Source: UBA3839 sp963627995 (GTDB lineage: Bacteria > Bacteroidota > Bacteroidia > Bacteroidales > Bacteroidaceae). Taken from it: a DNA stretch of 64,000 nt. The translations under genes were made by a program, and so were the position numbers. The notes beneath the pieces were generated by a model. The model was not told where the DNA came from and ran no database searches. It worked only from the letters and a program-made list of their open reading frames with translations. Of this stretch, positions 36,150 to 45,591 are shown one piece after another. Each line of letters opens with the position of its first letter. The stretch's first letter is position 1. The stretch is taken from assembly GCA_963627995.1 (NCBI GenBank), contig CAVGCV010000014.1:1-64000 (forward strand). Direction: 5' to 3'.

Positions 36150-36974
36150 ATGGAGCGCGCTCCCATCGGTGTGTTCGACTCCGGCTACGGGGGGCTCACC
36201 GTCCTCGGCGCCATCCGCCGCCGCCTGCCGCAGTACGACTACGTGTACCTGGGCGACAACGCGCGCGCGCCCTACGGCACGCGCTCGTTCGGCGTGGTGT
36301 GCGAGTTCACCCTCCAGGCCGTGCGCCGGCTCTTCGCCCTGGGCTGCCCGCTGGTGGTGCTGGCGTGCAACACGGCCTCGGCCAAGGCCCTGCGCTCCAT
36401 CCAGCAGGGCTACATCGCCCGCCAGGCGCCCGACCGCCGCGTGCTGGGCGTCATCCGCCCCACGGCCGAGACCATCGGGCGCGTGTCGCGCAACGGCCAC
36501 ATCGGCGTGCTGGCCACGGAGGGCACCGTGCGCTCGGACAGCTACCGGCTCGAGATAGAGAAGTTCGTGCCGGGCGCGGCGGTCACGGCGCTGGCCTGCC
36601 CCATGTGGGTGCCGCTGGTGGAGAACGGCGAGGCGGACAAGCCGGGGGCCGACTATTTCGTGCGCGAGCGCGTCGAGGCCCTCATGCGCGCCGACCCGCT
36701 CATCGACGCGGTGATACTGGGCTGCACGCACTACCCGCTGCTGCTCGACAAGATACGGCGCTACATGCCGCCGGGCGTGGCCGTCGTGCCGCAGGGGCGC
36801 TACGTGGCCGACAGCCTGGCCGACTACCTGCGGCGGCACGGCGAGATGCGCGCGCGCCTCACCGCGGGCGGCGGCTGCCGCTACCTGACGACGGAGACGG
36901 CCGAGAAGTTCGGCGAGTCGGCCGCGCTCTTCCTGCACGAGCGCGTGGAGGTGGAGCGCATCGCGCTCAGCTGA
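36150..36974 (+). CDS. murI: Glutamate racemase
   Basis: A 274-residue enzyme supplying D-glutamate for peptidoglycan. Two catalytic cysteines are evident: VLACNTASAKALRSIQ (N-terminal half, ~Cys 71) and VILGCTHYPLLLDKI (C-terminal half, ~Cys 191). The opening PIGVFDSGYGGLTVLGAIRRRLP and YLGDNARAPYGTRS are canonical. ATG at 36150 is chosen; a GTG at 36141 overlapping the ompH stop would add three residues. Confidence 0.96.
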   Translation: MERAPIGVFDSGYGGLTVLGAIRRRLPQYDYVYLGDNARAPYGTRSFGVVCEFTLQAVRRLFALGCPLVVLACNTASAKALRSIQQGYIARQAPDRRVLGVIRPTAETIGRVSRNGHIGVLATEGTVRSDSYRLEIEKFVPGAAVTALACPMWVPLVENGEADKPGADYFVRERVEALMRADPLIDAVILGCTHYPLLLDKIRRYMPPGVAVVPQGRYVADSLADYLRRHGEMRARLTAGGGCRYLTTETAEKFGESAALFLHERVEVERIALS

Positions 36975-37045
36975 CCGCGCGGGCCGTGGAAGACCGCGCG
37001 GGCGGCCTCCATGGAAAAACGGCGGCGGGGAGCGGCCGCGCGCGG

Positions 37046-37864
37046 CTACTTGCGGATGACGGCGCGGCGGACGCCGTCCCCGGCGTGCTCGTCGGCGAGG
37101 GCGGTGACGGTGGGCCGGCTGCCGCACACGGGGCAGCCGGCGTCGCGCCGCATGGCGATGGTGTGGAACTGCATGGCCAGCGCGTCGAGCGTGAGGAGGC
37201 GGTCGGTGAGCGGCTCGCCCGCGCCCGTGAGGTACTTCAGTGCCTCGGCGGCCTCGACGGCGCCGATCATCCCGGCCACGGGGCCGAGCACGCCGGCCTG
37301 GGCGCAGGTGGGCACGGCGCCGGGGGGCGGGGCGGCGCCGTAGAGGCAGCGCAGGCACGACGTGCCGGGGAGGTGGGTGAACGCCTGCCCCTCGAAGCGC
37401 AGCACGCCTCCGTGGGCGAACGGCTTTCCGGCCATGACGCAGGCGTCGTTGATGAGGAACTTGGCGGTGAAGTTGTCGGTGCCGTCAATCACGAAGTCGT
37501 AGCCGCCGACCAGCTCCAGCGCGTTGGCCGCGCAGAACCGTGCCTCGTGGGCCTCCACGCGCACGCCGGGGTTGATGGCGCGCAGCCTGTCGCGGGCGGA
37601 CTCGACCTTCGGCCGCCCCACGTCGGGAGTGGCGTGGAGCAGCTGCCGCTGCAGGTTGGAGTAGTCGACGCGGTCGGCGTCCGCGATGCCTATGCGGCCT
37701 ACGCCCGCCGCCGCCAGGTACATGGCGGCGGGGCTGCCCAGTCCGCCCGCGCCGACCACGAGCACGCTGCCCCGGCGGATGCGCTCCTGTCCCCCGGCCC
37801 CCACCTCGCGCAGCAGGATGTGGCGCGAGTAGCGCTGGATTTCTTCTTCCGTGAATTCGTACAT
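37046..37864 (-). CDS. MoeB/ThiF/HesA family adenylyltransferase
   Basis: A 272-residue E1-like enzyme that adenylates the C-terminal Gly-Gly of a ubiquitin-like sulfur carrier (MoaD or ThiS). It shows the N-terminal RYSRHILLREVG, ATP-binding VLVVGAGGLGSPAAMYLAAAGVG (residues ~34-56), DYSNLQRQLLH, the FVIDGTDNFTAKFLINDAC block and the zinc cysteines CLRC and CPVC. The sulfur-carrier partner is not in the window, so molybdopterin and thiamine cannot be told apart. It is convergent with murI and downstream of a secreted protein gene but with a 136-bp gap. Confidence 0.9.
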   Translation of the reverse strand: MYEFTEEEIQRYSRHILLREVGAGGQERIRRGSVLVVGAGGLGSPAAMYLAAAGVGRIGIADADRVDYSNLQRQLLHATPDVGRPKVESARDRLRAINPGVRVEAHEARFCAANALELVGGYDFVIDGTDNFTAKFLINDACVMAGKPFAHGGVLRFEGQAFTHLPGTSCLRCLYGAAPPPGAVPTCAQAGVLGPVAGMIGAVEAAEALKYLTGAGEPLTDRLLTLDALAMQFHTIAMRRDAGCPVCGSRPTVTALADEHAGDGVRRAVIRK

Positions 37865-38000
37865 GTAGCTTTTTCAGTTTGCTGTTTGGCCCGGGCCTGT
37901 GCGGAACGCCCGCCGCGCCGGGGCAAAAAAGGGGGGCGCGTCCCGGATGCCGCGCACCCGGTCGCACCCCCTGTCCTGTGTCGTGTGTCGTGTGTTCCGC

Positions 38001-39446
38001 TTACTTGACGAGCACCTTGCGCGCCGTCTTGCCCGTGCGGAGGATGTATGCGCCCTTGGGCAGGCGGCCGATGGCGTCGGCGCTGCCGTCGTCGGCCACG
38101 CGCGCGCCGCCGATGCTGTAGACCTGCGCCGCCTCGGCGCCGGCTGCGGGCGTGCCGATGGCCGTGACGGGGCTCGGGTCAATCTTCACCGTGTTCGCCG
38201 GCTCGGCGTTGCCCGTCGGGTAGACGGCGTAGACCGTGATCTCGGTGTCGAGCACGTACTCGCTATTCGTTGCCATGGACCAGCCCTTCATGTTCCGGGC
38301 GGGGATGACGTAGGAGGTGAGCGTGCCGTCCTCGACGTCGACGTAGTATTGCGCGTTGTAGTAGATGCGGTACGACGCGGGCTTGGCGCCTTCGGGCAGC
38401 GTCCACTTCACGGGGATGTTGAAGATGGTCTTGCCGCCCACTTCCTCGCTGGTGATGTCGCCGTTCAGCGCCACGTCGGCCACGCCGACGCGCGAGTTGT
38501 CCTCGACCTTGGCCGAGACCTTGGCCGCGTTGGCCGCCACGCCGCCGCGCACGCTGGCCACGTAGAACGTGTGGTCGCCGTCCTTCAGGACGGGCGTGGT
38601 GAAGGTGGTTTCGCTCGCCTCGGCCAGCACGTTGTCGTAGAACACGCAGTACTTGTCCGCGCCGGCCGCGGGGGCTGTCCACGCGAGCGTGACGGTGTTG
38701 CCGGCTGCGGCTGTCGCGCCGAGGCTGAGCGGCGTGTTGGCTGCGGCGATGTCGGCATAGGCGTAGGCGGTGATGGTGGTCGCGCCGCTGGCGTTCTCCA
38801 CTTTCTGCGCGAGCAGCCCGTCGGCGTTGTACTCGTATTCCGTCGTGCTGGTGACTGTGCCGTCGGGGGTCAGGAGCTCCTCCTTGACGAGCTGGCTTCC
38901 GGCATAGGTGTAGGCGTACTTCTGCATCGTGCGTCCTTGCATCACATTGACGACGTGGGTGCTGTCGAGCGTCCCGGTTTTGCCGTAGAGGTTGGTGTAC
39001 TGGATTGGCACGGCCCAGCCGTTGCTCGTCGTGAGCAGCTGCTGCGAGAGGTTGCCCTTCGCGTCGTAGCTGTAGGTGATGGCCTGGTTGACTGTTCCGT
39101 TGGAATTCAGCTTCTCCTCGGTGGCTTTCTTGCCGTCGGCCGTGTAGGTGTACCTGATCCAGTCGCTGGGGCCTTTCAGCTTGTCGGGCTGGTTGTCGTC
39201 GAACTTGTAGGTCTTTTCTTCGGCCGTCAGCCCGTCGGCGTTGGGCGTATAGACCACCTCCTGCGCGCCTTCGGTGAACTTCAGCACCAGGGCGCCGTCG
39301 GCGTTGTAGAGGTAGTGGCTCGTCGTGGTGGCCATGCCGTCGGCGGTGGTCTTCATCACCGTCTCCTTGGCGACTTTCTTCTGTGCGCTGGCGGTCGGCA
39401 CGAGCAGTGCGGCCAGCGTGGCGAATGTGAGTAGGGTCTTTTTCAT
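38001..39446 (-). CDS. Secreted repeat protein with C-terminal tail
   Basis: A 481-residue exported protein with a signal peptide (MKKTLLTFATLAALLVPTASA). Residues ~40-230 contain YD-like repeats (YLYNADGALVLKF, YTYTADGKKATEEKL, YSYDAKGNLSQQLL, YEYNADGLLAQKV), each about 40 residues apart. Then comes a fibronectin-III-like region (TVTLAWTAPAAGADKYCVFYDN) and the tail VYSIGGARVAD...LPKGAYILRTGKTARKVLVK. YD repeats form shells in Rhs/teneurin proteins; a short array like this may be a surface-binding module. Function unknown. Its -7 box (TAATTTTG) is at 39497-39490. Confidence 0.8.
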   Translation of the reverse strand: MKKTLLTFATLAALLVPTASAQKKVAKETVMKTTADGMATTTSHYLYNADGALVLKFTEGAQEVVYTPNADGLTAEEKTYKFDDNQPDKLKGPSDWIRYTYTADGKKATEEKLNSNGTVNQAITYSYDAKGNLSQQLLTTSNGWAVPIQYTNLYGKTGTLDSTHVVNVMQGRTMQKYAYTYAGSQLVKEELLTPDGTVTSTTEYEYNADGLLAQKVENASGATTITAYAYADIAAANTPLSLGATAAAGNTVTLAWTAPAAGADKYCVFYDNVLAEASETTFTTPVLKDGDHTFYVASVRGGVAANAAKVSAKVEDNSRVGVADVALNGDITSEEVGGKTIFNIPVKWTLPEGAKPASYRIYYNAQYYVDVEDGTLTSYVIPARNMKGWSMATNSEYVLDTEITVYAVYPTGNAEPANTVKIDPSPVTAIGTPAAGAEAAQVYSIGGARVADDGSADAIGRLPKGAYILRTGKTARKVLVK

Positions 39447-39489
39447 AAGCCTTTGTTCTTTTAGGGAAAGGATGTTGTTGATTTCGCTG

Positions 39490-39497
39490 CAAAATTA
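39490..39497 (-). promoter_or_regulatory. -7 box of YD-repeat protein gene
   Basis: TAATTTTG on the minus strand, 44 bp before the ATG at 39446. Confidence 0.5.
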
Positions 39498-39627
39498 CGA
39501 AAAAACAGCGCAGCGTGTGCGCGGAAACACGCGAAAACCAATGAAAATGCCGCCATGCGGAAAGGTTTTCTGAAAAAGTGTCACTTTGCAGGCGATTCTT
39601 CCCGCTGGCGGCTGTGGGAAGGGGCGT

Positions 39628-40404
39628 TCAGTAGGAGACTTGGCAGGGAATGCCTAGGGCGCGCACGCGCTCGCCGATGGCGTCGAGCTCCGAAGGCATT
39701 GCCTTCCGCAGCGTGGCGAGCGGCGTCTCGCGCTCGATGGTGTAGATCATCACTTCCGACGGGGCGATGCGCGCTACCGTCGCGAGCCATGGGCGCACGT
39801 AGGCGTCGCTCGTGTTGCACACGTCGCGCCCCTCGTGCGTGCCTCGGATGAACATGGTCTGCACGATGCACCGGCTGCCGTACTCCTCCATGCGCGCGAT
39901 GATGGCGTCGAGGTCGAACTGCCGCGACACGGGGCGGTCGACGGCGCGGATGTAGCCGGGCGACACGGTGTCGAGCTTGAGAATGTTGTTGTCCACGCGG
40001 AGCAGCGCGTCGAACACGTCCTGGCGCAGGATTTGGGTGGCGTTGCTGAGGACGCTCACCTTGGCTTGCGGGCACAGCTCGTCGCGCAGGGCCAGCGTGT
40101 CGCCAATCACGCCCGCGAAGTCGGGGTGCAGCGTCGGCTCGCCGTTGCCGGCGAAGGTGATGACGTCGGGCATGAGCCCCTCGGCGTGCATCGCCGCGAG
40201 CTTCGCGCGCAGTCCGTCGCGCACTTCCTCGCGCGTGGGGAACTTGGCGTGGGGGCGGTGGTCGTCGTTGAGGCCGCACTCGCAGTAGATGCAGTTGAAC
40301 GAGCATATCTTGCCGTCGGCGGGCAGCAGGTTCACGCCCAACGAAGTGCCCAGCCGGCGGCTGCGCACGGGGCCGAACACGGGGGAGGGGAATAGAATGG
40401 CCAT
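39628..40404 (-). CDS. Radical SAM protein (COG0731-like)
   Basis: A 258-residue radical SAM enzyme. The cluster-binding CxxxCxxC is CSFNCIYC (residues ~34-41) preceded by GPVRSRRLGTSLGVNLLP, a combination typical of the COG0731 group (wyosine/TYW1-related in other organisms). It continues with TFAGNGEPTLHPDF, the SAM-binding GNGEPT motif. A start at 40404 (MAILFPSPVFGPV) matches the family; the in-frame extension to 40452 runs through a terminator hairpin. Bacterial members lack an assigned reaction. Confidence 0.88.
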   Translation of the reverse strand: MAILFPSPVFGPVRSRRLGTSLGVNLLPADGKICSFNCIYCECGLNDDHRPHAKFPTREEVRDGLRAKLAAMHAEGLMPDVITFAGNGEPTLHPDFAGVIGDTLALRDELCPQAKVSVLSNATQILRQDVFDALLRVDNNILKLDTVSPGYIRAVDRPVSRQFDLDAIIARMEEYGSRCIVQTMFIRGTHEGRDVCNTSDAYVRPWLATVARIAPSEVMIYTIERETPLATLRKAMPSELDAIGERVRALGIPCQVSY

Positions 40405-40449
40405 TGCTTGGGGGCTTTTGCGGGAGGCGCGATGCCTTACAAACAAAGA

Positions 40450-40472
40450 CATCGGTTCGTCACGAACCGATG
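40450..40472 (-). terminator. Terminator of metG
   Basis: A perfect 10-bp stem (CATCGGTTCG with CGAACCGATG) with a TCA loop lies 160 bp past the metG stop; on the minus strand it is followed by TCTTTGTTTG. The intervening 40473-40632 is AT-rich with no gene. Confidence 0.65.
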
Positions 40473-40632
40473 CCTCCCTATTTTTACCTAAACCTTAACT
40501 ATGAAAAAACCTAATTTTTTCGGTTGCAAATATGCGAAGACTTTTTTTCTCTGCAAAGAAATCAAGGTCTTTTTTCAAACTTTTTTTGCTGTTTCCGCCC
40601 ACACGCTGTGCGCCGGTGGCTCGTGGGGCGCG

Positions 40633-42690
40633 TCAGCCCACTTGGCTGCCGGCCTTTACGGCGTGCTCGACGGTCGCTACGCTGATGCTGCCGTCCCAGT
40701 CCTCGGCCGAGAGGATCATGCCCTCGCTGACGAGTCCGTTCTTAAATTCGCGCGGCGCGAGGTTGGCGATGAAGCAGACTTGCGCGCCGACAAGCTTCTC
40801 GGGCTCGTACCATTGCGCGATGCCGCTGACGATGGTGCGTTTTTCCAGCCCGTCGTCGATGAGGAACTTCAGCAGTTTCTTCATCTTCGGGACGCGCTCG
40901 CACGCAAGCACCGTCCCGACGCGGATGTCGAGCTTCTGGAAGTCGTCGAACGCGACCGTTTCCTTCACGGGCGCGGCTTTCGCGGCCTCGGTGGCATTGG
41001 CCTTGCGCGTGGCCTCGAGCTTGTCGAGCTGGAACTGGATGGCCTCGTCCTCAATCTTGTCGAACAGGAGCGACGGCGTGGGCAGCTTGCGGCCGGCCGG
41101 AAGCAGGTCCGTCGAGCCGAGGTCGTTCCAGCGGAACTCGTCCATGCCTATCATGCCGCGCAGCTTCTTCGACGAGAACGGCAGGAACGGGTCGAACGCG
41201 ATGGCGAGGTTGGCGGTGAGCTGGAGCGAGATGTAGATGACGGTCTTCACGCGCTCGGGGTTGGTCTTGACGACTTTCCACGGCTCTTCGTCGGCGATGT
41301 ACTTGTTGCCGATGCGCGCGAGGTTCATCGCCTCTTTCTGCGCGTCGCGGAACTTGAACTGGTCGAGCAGGCGGCCCACGTTCAGTTTCACGTCCTCGAA
41401 CTCGGCGAGCGTCTGGCGGTCGCCCTCCGTCAGCTCGCCGCACGCCGGAACGGTGCCGCCGTAGTACTTCTGCGTCAGTTGCAGCGCGCGGTTCACGAAG
41501 TTGCCGTAGACCGCCACCAGCTCGTTGTTGTTGCGGGCCTGGAAGTCGCGCCACGTGAAGTCGTTGTCCTTGGTCTCGGGCGCGTTGGCCGTGAGCACGT
41601 AGCGCAGAACGTCCTGCTTTCCTGGAAACTCCTCGAGGTATTCGTTGAGCCACACGGCGTGGTTGCGCGATGTCGAAATCTTGTCGCCCTCGAGGTTGAG
41701 GAACTCGTTGGCCGGCACGTTGTCGGGCAGGTTGTAGCCGCCGTGCGCCTTGAGCATCGACGGGAACACGATGCAGTGGAACACGATGTTGTCCTTGCCG
41801 ATGAAGTGGATGAGCCGCGACCCGGGGTCTTTCCACCACTTCTCCCATGTCCCCAGCTCGGGGTGGATGTCGCAAAGTTCCTTCGTGTTGGAGATGTAGC
41901 CGATGGGCGCGTCGAACCACACGTAAAGCACCTTGCCCTCTGCGCCCGCCACGGGCACGGGGATTCCCCACGAGAGGTCGCGCGTCACGGCGCGGGGCTT
42001 CAGCCCCGTGTCGAGCCACGACTTGCACTGGCCGTAGACGTTGCTGCGCCATTCCTTGTGCCCCTCCAGTATCCACTTTTCCAGCCACGGCTGGTAGTCG
42101 TTGAGGGGCAGGTACCAGTGCTTCGTCTTGCGCTTGACGAGGGGGTGCCCCGTGGCGGCGTTGTAGGGGTTGATGAGCTCGTCGGGCGACAGCGTGGCGC
42201 CGCATTTCTCGCACTGGTCGCCGTAGGCCTCGGGGTGGTGGCAGCGGGGGCACTCGCCACGGATGTTGCGGTCGGTGAGGAACTCGTGCTCCTCCTCGTC
42301 GTAGTACTGGTTGCTCTCCATTTCCTCGAACTTGCCCGCGTCGTAGAGCGTGCGGAAGAAGTCGGCGGCCAGCTTGTGGTGTGTCGGCGAAGTGGTGCGG
42401 CTGTAGATGTCGAACGAAATGCCGAACTCCTCGAACGAACGCTTGATGAGCCGGTGGTAGCGGTCCACCACGTCCTGTGGCGTGCACCCCTCCTTCTTGG
42501 CCCGGATGGTGACGGGAACGCCGTGCTCGTCGCTTCCGCCCACGAGCAGCACCTCCTCGCCCTTGAGCCGCAGGTAGCGCGCGTAGATGTCGGCGGGGAC
42601 GTACACGCCCGCCAAGTGGCCGATGTGCACGGGGCCGTTCGCATAGGGCAGCGCCGCCGTGACGAGCGTGCGCTTGAACTTGTTCTCCAT
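40633..42690 (-). CDS. metG: Methionyl-tRNA synthetase
   Basis: A 685-residue class-I synthetase. The HIGH motif is in LPYANGPVHIGHLAGVYVPADI (HIGH, residues ~19-22). A four-Cys zinc knuckle follows (CPRCHHPEAYGDQCEKCG), and the KMSKS equivalent is GDKISTSRNHAVWL. The C-terminal 110 residues form the MetRS-C tRNA-binding OB fold (DFQKLDIRVGTVLACERVP...GMILSAEDWDGSISV). All parts are intact. The start at 42690 (MENKFKRTLVTAALPYANG) is the family position. Confidence 0.97.
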   Translation of the reverse strand: MENKFKRTLVTAALPYANGPVHIGHLAGVYVPADIYARYLRLKGEEVLLVGGSDEHGVPVTIRAKKEGCTPQDVVDRYHRLIKRSFEEFGISFDIYSRTTSPTHHKLAADFFRTLYDAGKFEEMESNQYYDEEEHEFLTDRNIRGECPRCHHPEAYGDQCEKCGATLSPDELINPYNAATGHPLVKRKTKHWYLPLNDYQPWLEKWILEGHKEWRSNVYGQCKSWLDTGLKPRAVTRDLSWGIPVPVAGAEGKVLYVWFDAPIGYISNTKELCDIHPELGTWEKWWKDPGSRLIHFIGKDNIVFHCIVFPSMLKAHGGYNLPDNVPANEFLNLEGDKISTSRNHAVWLNEYLEEFPGKQDVLRYVLTANAPETKDNDFTWRDFQARNNNELVAVYGNFVNRALQLTQKYYGGTVPACGELTEGDRQTLAEFEDVKLNVGRLLDQFKFRDAQKEAMNLARIGNKYIADEEPWKVVKTNPERVKTVIYISLQLTANLAIAFDPFLPFSSKKLRGMIGMDEFRWNDLGSTDLLPAGRKLPTPSLLFDKIEDEAIQFQLDKLEATRKANATEAAKAAPVKETVAFDDFQKLDIRVGTVLACERVPKMKKLLKFLIDDGLEKRTIVSGIAQWYEPEKLVGAQVCFIANLAPREFKNGLVSEGMILSAEDWDGSISVATVEHAVKAGSQVG

Positions 42691-42725
42691 ATTGCTTGCT
42701 TCTTTATGTTTTTGATTCTCAAACG

Positions 42726-42733
42726 CAAAGTTA
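42726..42733 (-). promoter_or_regulatory. -7 box of metG
   Basis: TAACTTTG on the minus strand, 36 bp before the metG ATG. Confidence 0.55.
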
Positions 42734-42811
42734 CGGCTTTTTATCCGTTGGCGCGCACTTTTCGTTTGGAAACTGGCCGGCGCGCCGCGGCGGATGCCGA
42801 GAGCCGCCGCC

Positions 42812-44134
42812 TTAGCCATGCGCCGCCTCCGCCTGTCCGCCCGCCTTCCGGCAGCGGATGAGGGCGCGCGTCGCGTCGGCCAGCGTGGTGGCGAAGAGGT
42901 AGTCGTCGCCGCCCTCGGCGAGTTTCAGCCGCTGGCGCAGCTCCGCCACCGAGAGGGGGAAGTTGCGCACCGTGAGGTTGGCGCGCGGAATGCCGCCCAG
43001 CAGCTGCCGCACCTCCTTCTTCTTGAACGGACACCAGCCGACGACCTCGAACGCGCGACCGGGAAAGCCGGAGACAAGGGCGTCGGACGTGTAGAGGTGG
43101 CTGCTCGGATGCAGCTTCGCCACGCCAAACGCCTGCGCCGCGCTTCTGAACGCTGCCGCCTTCAGCAGCGAGGCGTTCGGCTCGTAAAGGAAGGGGCGGG
43201 GTTGGGCGGCGAAGTGGCATTCGGCCTCGCGCTCGGACGACGGCGTGAACACGAAGTCGCCGGCCTGTCCCCGGACGATGTTCACGCAGTGGATTTCCGG
43301 GCCGGCGGTGGCGTCGGCTCCGCGCCGGAGCAGGAGCAGCACTTCCTTGCATTCGCCGTCGGCGCTCACCACGTGCACCTCCTCCACCCCGCGCAGCTGG
43401 CGCAGCGCCTCGGCCACGTCGAGCATGGGCGAGAGCTTCACTATCGCCATGCGCGCCTTTTGCAGCAGCAGCCCGTTGAGCCGTGCCACGTCGGGCGTGC
43501 AGTCGGCGATGGCCACCGTCTTTCCGCCGTGCGCGTCGCGGCGCGCAGGGTCTATATATATAAGGTGTAGCGGCTCGGGCAACGTCCGCAGGAAGTCCTC
43601 GCCGTCGCCACAGAGCACCTCCGTGTCCTCCAAGCCCAGCAGGGGCAGGTTGTGGCGCGCCAGCGCGCACAGTTCCTCGTCGCGCTCCACGAACGTAAGG
43701 CGCGTGGCCGCGTTCTCGCCCTCGCCCGGGCGGTTTGTCGCTGCGTCTCCGGGCAGTCGTCGTGCCGCCAGCATCGCGGCGTCCACGCCGAAGCCTCCCG
43801 TCAGGTCGGCCACGCGGAACACCGCTGCCTTGCCGCTGCTCGTCGCGTCCGCCAGCCCGCGCCTCTTCCTCACCCACACGCTGCGCTTGTACCGGGCCGT
43901 CGCCTCCGACGAGCACTGCTCCATCGGCAGGTGGCCCGGAAAGACGATGCCCTCGGTCGCTGCCCACGTCGGCAACTTGCGCCGCGCCGCCTGCCACGCG
44001 CTAATCTGCACGGCGGCCGTCCGCACGTCCACGTCGGCGTAGCGGCCGGCATGGAGCATCAGCTCGCGCACGTCGTCGGCGCGGTGGTCGCGGATGAACG
44101 TCCGCAGGTTCTCAACAGCTGTTATCGCGTTCAT
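42812..44134 (-). CDS. Class I SAM methyltransferase with THUMP-like domain
   Basis: A 440-residue protein. The SAM-binding core is in the middle: VADLTGGFGVDAAMLA (motif I), FVERDEELCALARHNL (motif II) and YIDPARRDAHGGKTVAI (DPAR at the position of the catalytic DPPY/NPPY). The C-terminal GWCPFKKKEVRQLLGGIPRANLTVRNFPLSVAELRQRLKLAEGGDDYLFATTL corresponds to the THUMP-like domain found in this Bacteroidetes family. RNA is the probable substrate, by inference. Its promoter is at 44141-44148, only 6 bp from the ATG, so the transcript is likely nearly leaderless. Confidence 0.85.
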   Translation of the reverse strand: MNAITAVENLRTFIRDHRADDVRELMLHAGRYADVDVRTAAVQISAWQAARRKLPTWAATEGIVFPGHLPMEQCSSEATARYKRSVWVRKRRGLADATSSGKAAVFRVADLTGGFGVDAAMLAARRLPGDAATNRPGEGENAATRLTFVERDEELCALARHNLPLLGLEDTEVLCGDGEDFLRTLPEPLHLIYIDPARRDAHGGKTVAIADCTPDVARLNGLLLQKARMAIVKLSPMLDVAEALRQLRGVEEVHVVSADGECKEVLLLLRRGADATAGPEIHCVNIVRGQAGDFVFTPSSEREAECHFAAQPRPFLYEPNASLLKAAAFRSAAQAFGVAKLHPSSHLYTSDALVSGFPGRAFEVVGWCPFKKKEVRQLLGGIPRANLTVRNFPLSVAELRQRLKLAEGGDDYLFATTLADATRALIRCRKAGGQAEAAHG

Positions 44135-44140
44135 GAAGTG

Positions 44141-44148
44141 CAAAGTTA
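44141..44148 (-). promoter_or_regulatory. -7 box abutting a start codon
   Basis: TAACTTTG on the minus strand ends 6 bp before the ATG at 44134. The expected start of transcription is at or within 1-3 nt of that ATG. Confidence 0.55.
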
Positions 44149-44220
44149 CGCATTTCCAGTGGAATGGTGGGAGACTCGGGACTGCCGCCTGTGCGGGCGT
44201 TCGGCTTGGCCTGTACAGGC

Positions 44221-44263
44221 GGCGAGGGGATTTCCCGAAATGAAGCAGGAAAGTCCCCTCGCC
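44221..44263 (-). terminator. Terminator of S41-pectinesterase operon
   Basis: GGCGAGGGGATTTCC pairs imperfectly with GGAAAGTCCCCTCGCC, 23 bp past the pectinesterase stop. Confidence 0.7.
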
Positions 44264-44286
44264 GGTTTCCCGTGTATTGCGGACTG

Positions 44287-45591
44287 TTACCGCTGCGGGT
44301 AGACCACCTCTTTGGAGCGTGTGCCGAGGCCGCCCATTTGGTTGGCGCACCGCACGGAGTAGGCTGTCCCCTCGCGCGTCCCGGCGGGGATGGCGTAGCG
44401 TGGCGCGGTGGTGAACGCCACAATCCGGTGGTCGCGGCACACGGCATAGCAGCCCGCTTCGGGAATGTCGTCCCACGACAGCGTGCGCCCCGACAGACGG
44501 AGCACGGGCGGAGCCACCTGCGCGGTCTTCTCCTCGGGATCCCACGCCGGGAACACCTTGTCGAGCGTGTAGCCCATCGCCTCGTCGGCGGAAAGGGTGG
44601 GCGAGGGCTGTGCGGCCGTGGCGTCGCCGCCGCGGCGCGCGAAGCCCACCTTGCGGCGGCTCGTGTCGAGCGGCTCGAACAGGCTGTCCGTACACTCGAA
44701 CTCGGCGAAGCGTGCCGGCTCCGCGCTGCCGTCGCCCGTCCATCCCTCGGCTGCCGGCTCGCTGTTCATGCAGCAGTTGAGGAACACGGCGCGCGGCGCG
44801 TTCTTCCACGCGCGTCCCAGCAGGTAGCGGCGGTTCTGGTGGCCGGGGCCGTAGATGTAGCAGTCGGCGAACACGTAGCCGTACTTCTCGCCGCGTTGCG
44901 TAGCGGGCGCGCAGATGCGGTGCTGCCGCGTGGAGTCGCCGCGCGCCACGAGCTGCAGCTCGCAGTGGTTGAAGTACACGGTGCCGCCCCCGCAGATGAA
45001 GTCCACGGTGCCGGCGATGTGGCAGTCCTCCAAGTAGGTGGTCCCGCCGTCGTTGGTGTAGTAGGTGTTGGCCGTGCCGAGCAGGCTCACGTTCTTCAGC
45101 ACGTTGCCCCGGCAGCGTTTCTCGCTCAGCGCCACCGCGCTGTTGGCGTAGAGGTTCGGGTCGTTGCGGAAGTTCGACCACAGTTCCACGTCCTGGATGT
45201 AGGTGCTGTCGGCGCCGCGCGCCAGCAGCGTGCAGGTGATGTCGAGGCCCTCGTGCTGGGGGCAGTTCTCAATCTGCGTGTTCTGCCACTGTTCGCCGCA
45301 AATCGACGTGTTGGGCGCGGTCAGCACCGTCATGGGGCTGGCAATCTGCACGCTCCGCCCGCCCTCGGTGGCGGTGAGGGGCGAGCCGTCGCCGCGGACG
45401 CGGTAGTTGCTGGCGCGCACGAAGATGCGGTAGCGGCGCGCCTTGTCCGCCCGCGTGTTGGCGGCGCGCACGGCCTGCACGAACGACCCGTTGTCAGGCA
45501 CGATGAAGTCGTAGGTCCATTTCTGCGCCCGCGTCCCGGACGGCAGCAGCGCGGAGGCGGCCGCGAGAGCCGCCGCGATGATTGTTCTCAT
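44287..45591 (-). CDS. Secreted pectinesterase (CE8)
   Basis: A 434-residue exported esterase removing methyl groups from homogalacturonan. A signal peptide (MRTIIAAALAAASALLPSGTRAQ) is followed by the right-handed beta-helix core. Catalytic segments are present: CHIAGTVDFICGGGTVYFNHCEL (the GxVDFIxG motif with a catalytic Asp) and YLLGRAWKN (LGRPW-like, with the catalytic Arg; the usual Pro is replaced by Ala). The C-terminal 110 residues form an additional beta-sandwich-like domain. It overlaps the preceding small membrane-protein gene by 4 bp. With the GH127 enzyme at the window's start it points to pectin/arabinan use. Confidence 0.93.
   Translation of the reverse strand: MRTIIAAALAAASALLPSGTRAQKWTYDFIVPDNGSFVQAVRAANTRADKARRYRIFVRASNYRVRGDGSPLTATEGGRSVQIASPMTVLTAPNTSICGEQWQNTQIENCPQHEGLDITCTLLARGADSTYIQDVELWSNFRNDPNLYANSAVALSEKRCRGNVLKNVSLLGTANTYYTNDGGTTYLEDCHIAGTVDFICGGGTVYFNHCELQLVARGDSTRQHRICAPATQRGEKYGYVFADCYIYGPGHQNRRYLLGRAWKNAPRAVFLNCCMNSEPAAEGWTGDGSAEPARFAEFECTDSLFEPLDTSRRKVGFARRGGDATAAQPSPTLSADEAMGYTLDKVFPAWDPEEKTAQVAPPVLRLSGRTLSWDDIPEAGCYAVCRDHRIVAFTTAPRYAIPAGTREGTAYSVRCANQMGGLGTRSKEVVYPQR

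Noticed and set aside
39325..39573. Short plus-strand frame opposite the start of the YD-repeat protein
   Set aside because: It is antisense to a signal peptide and promoter region and has no family features.
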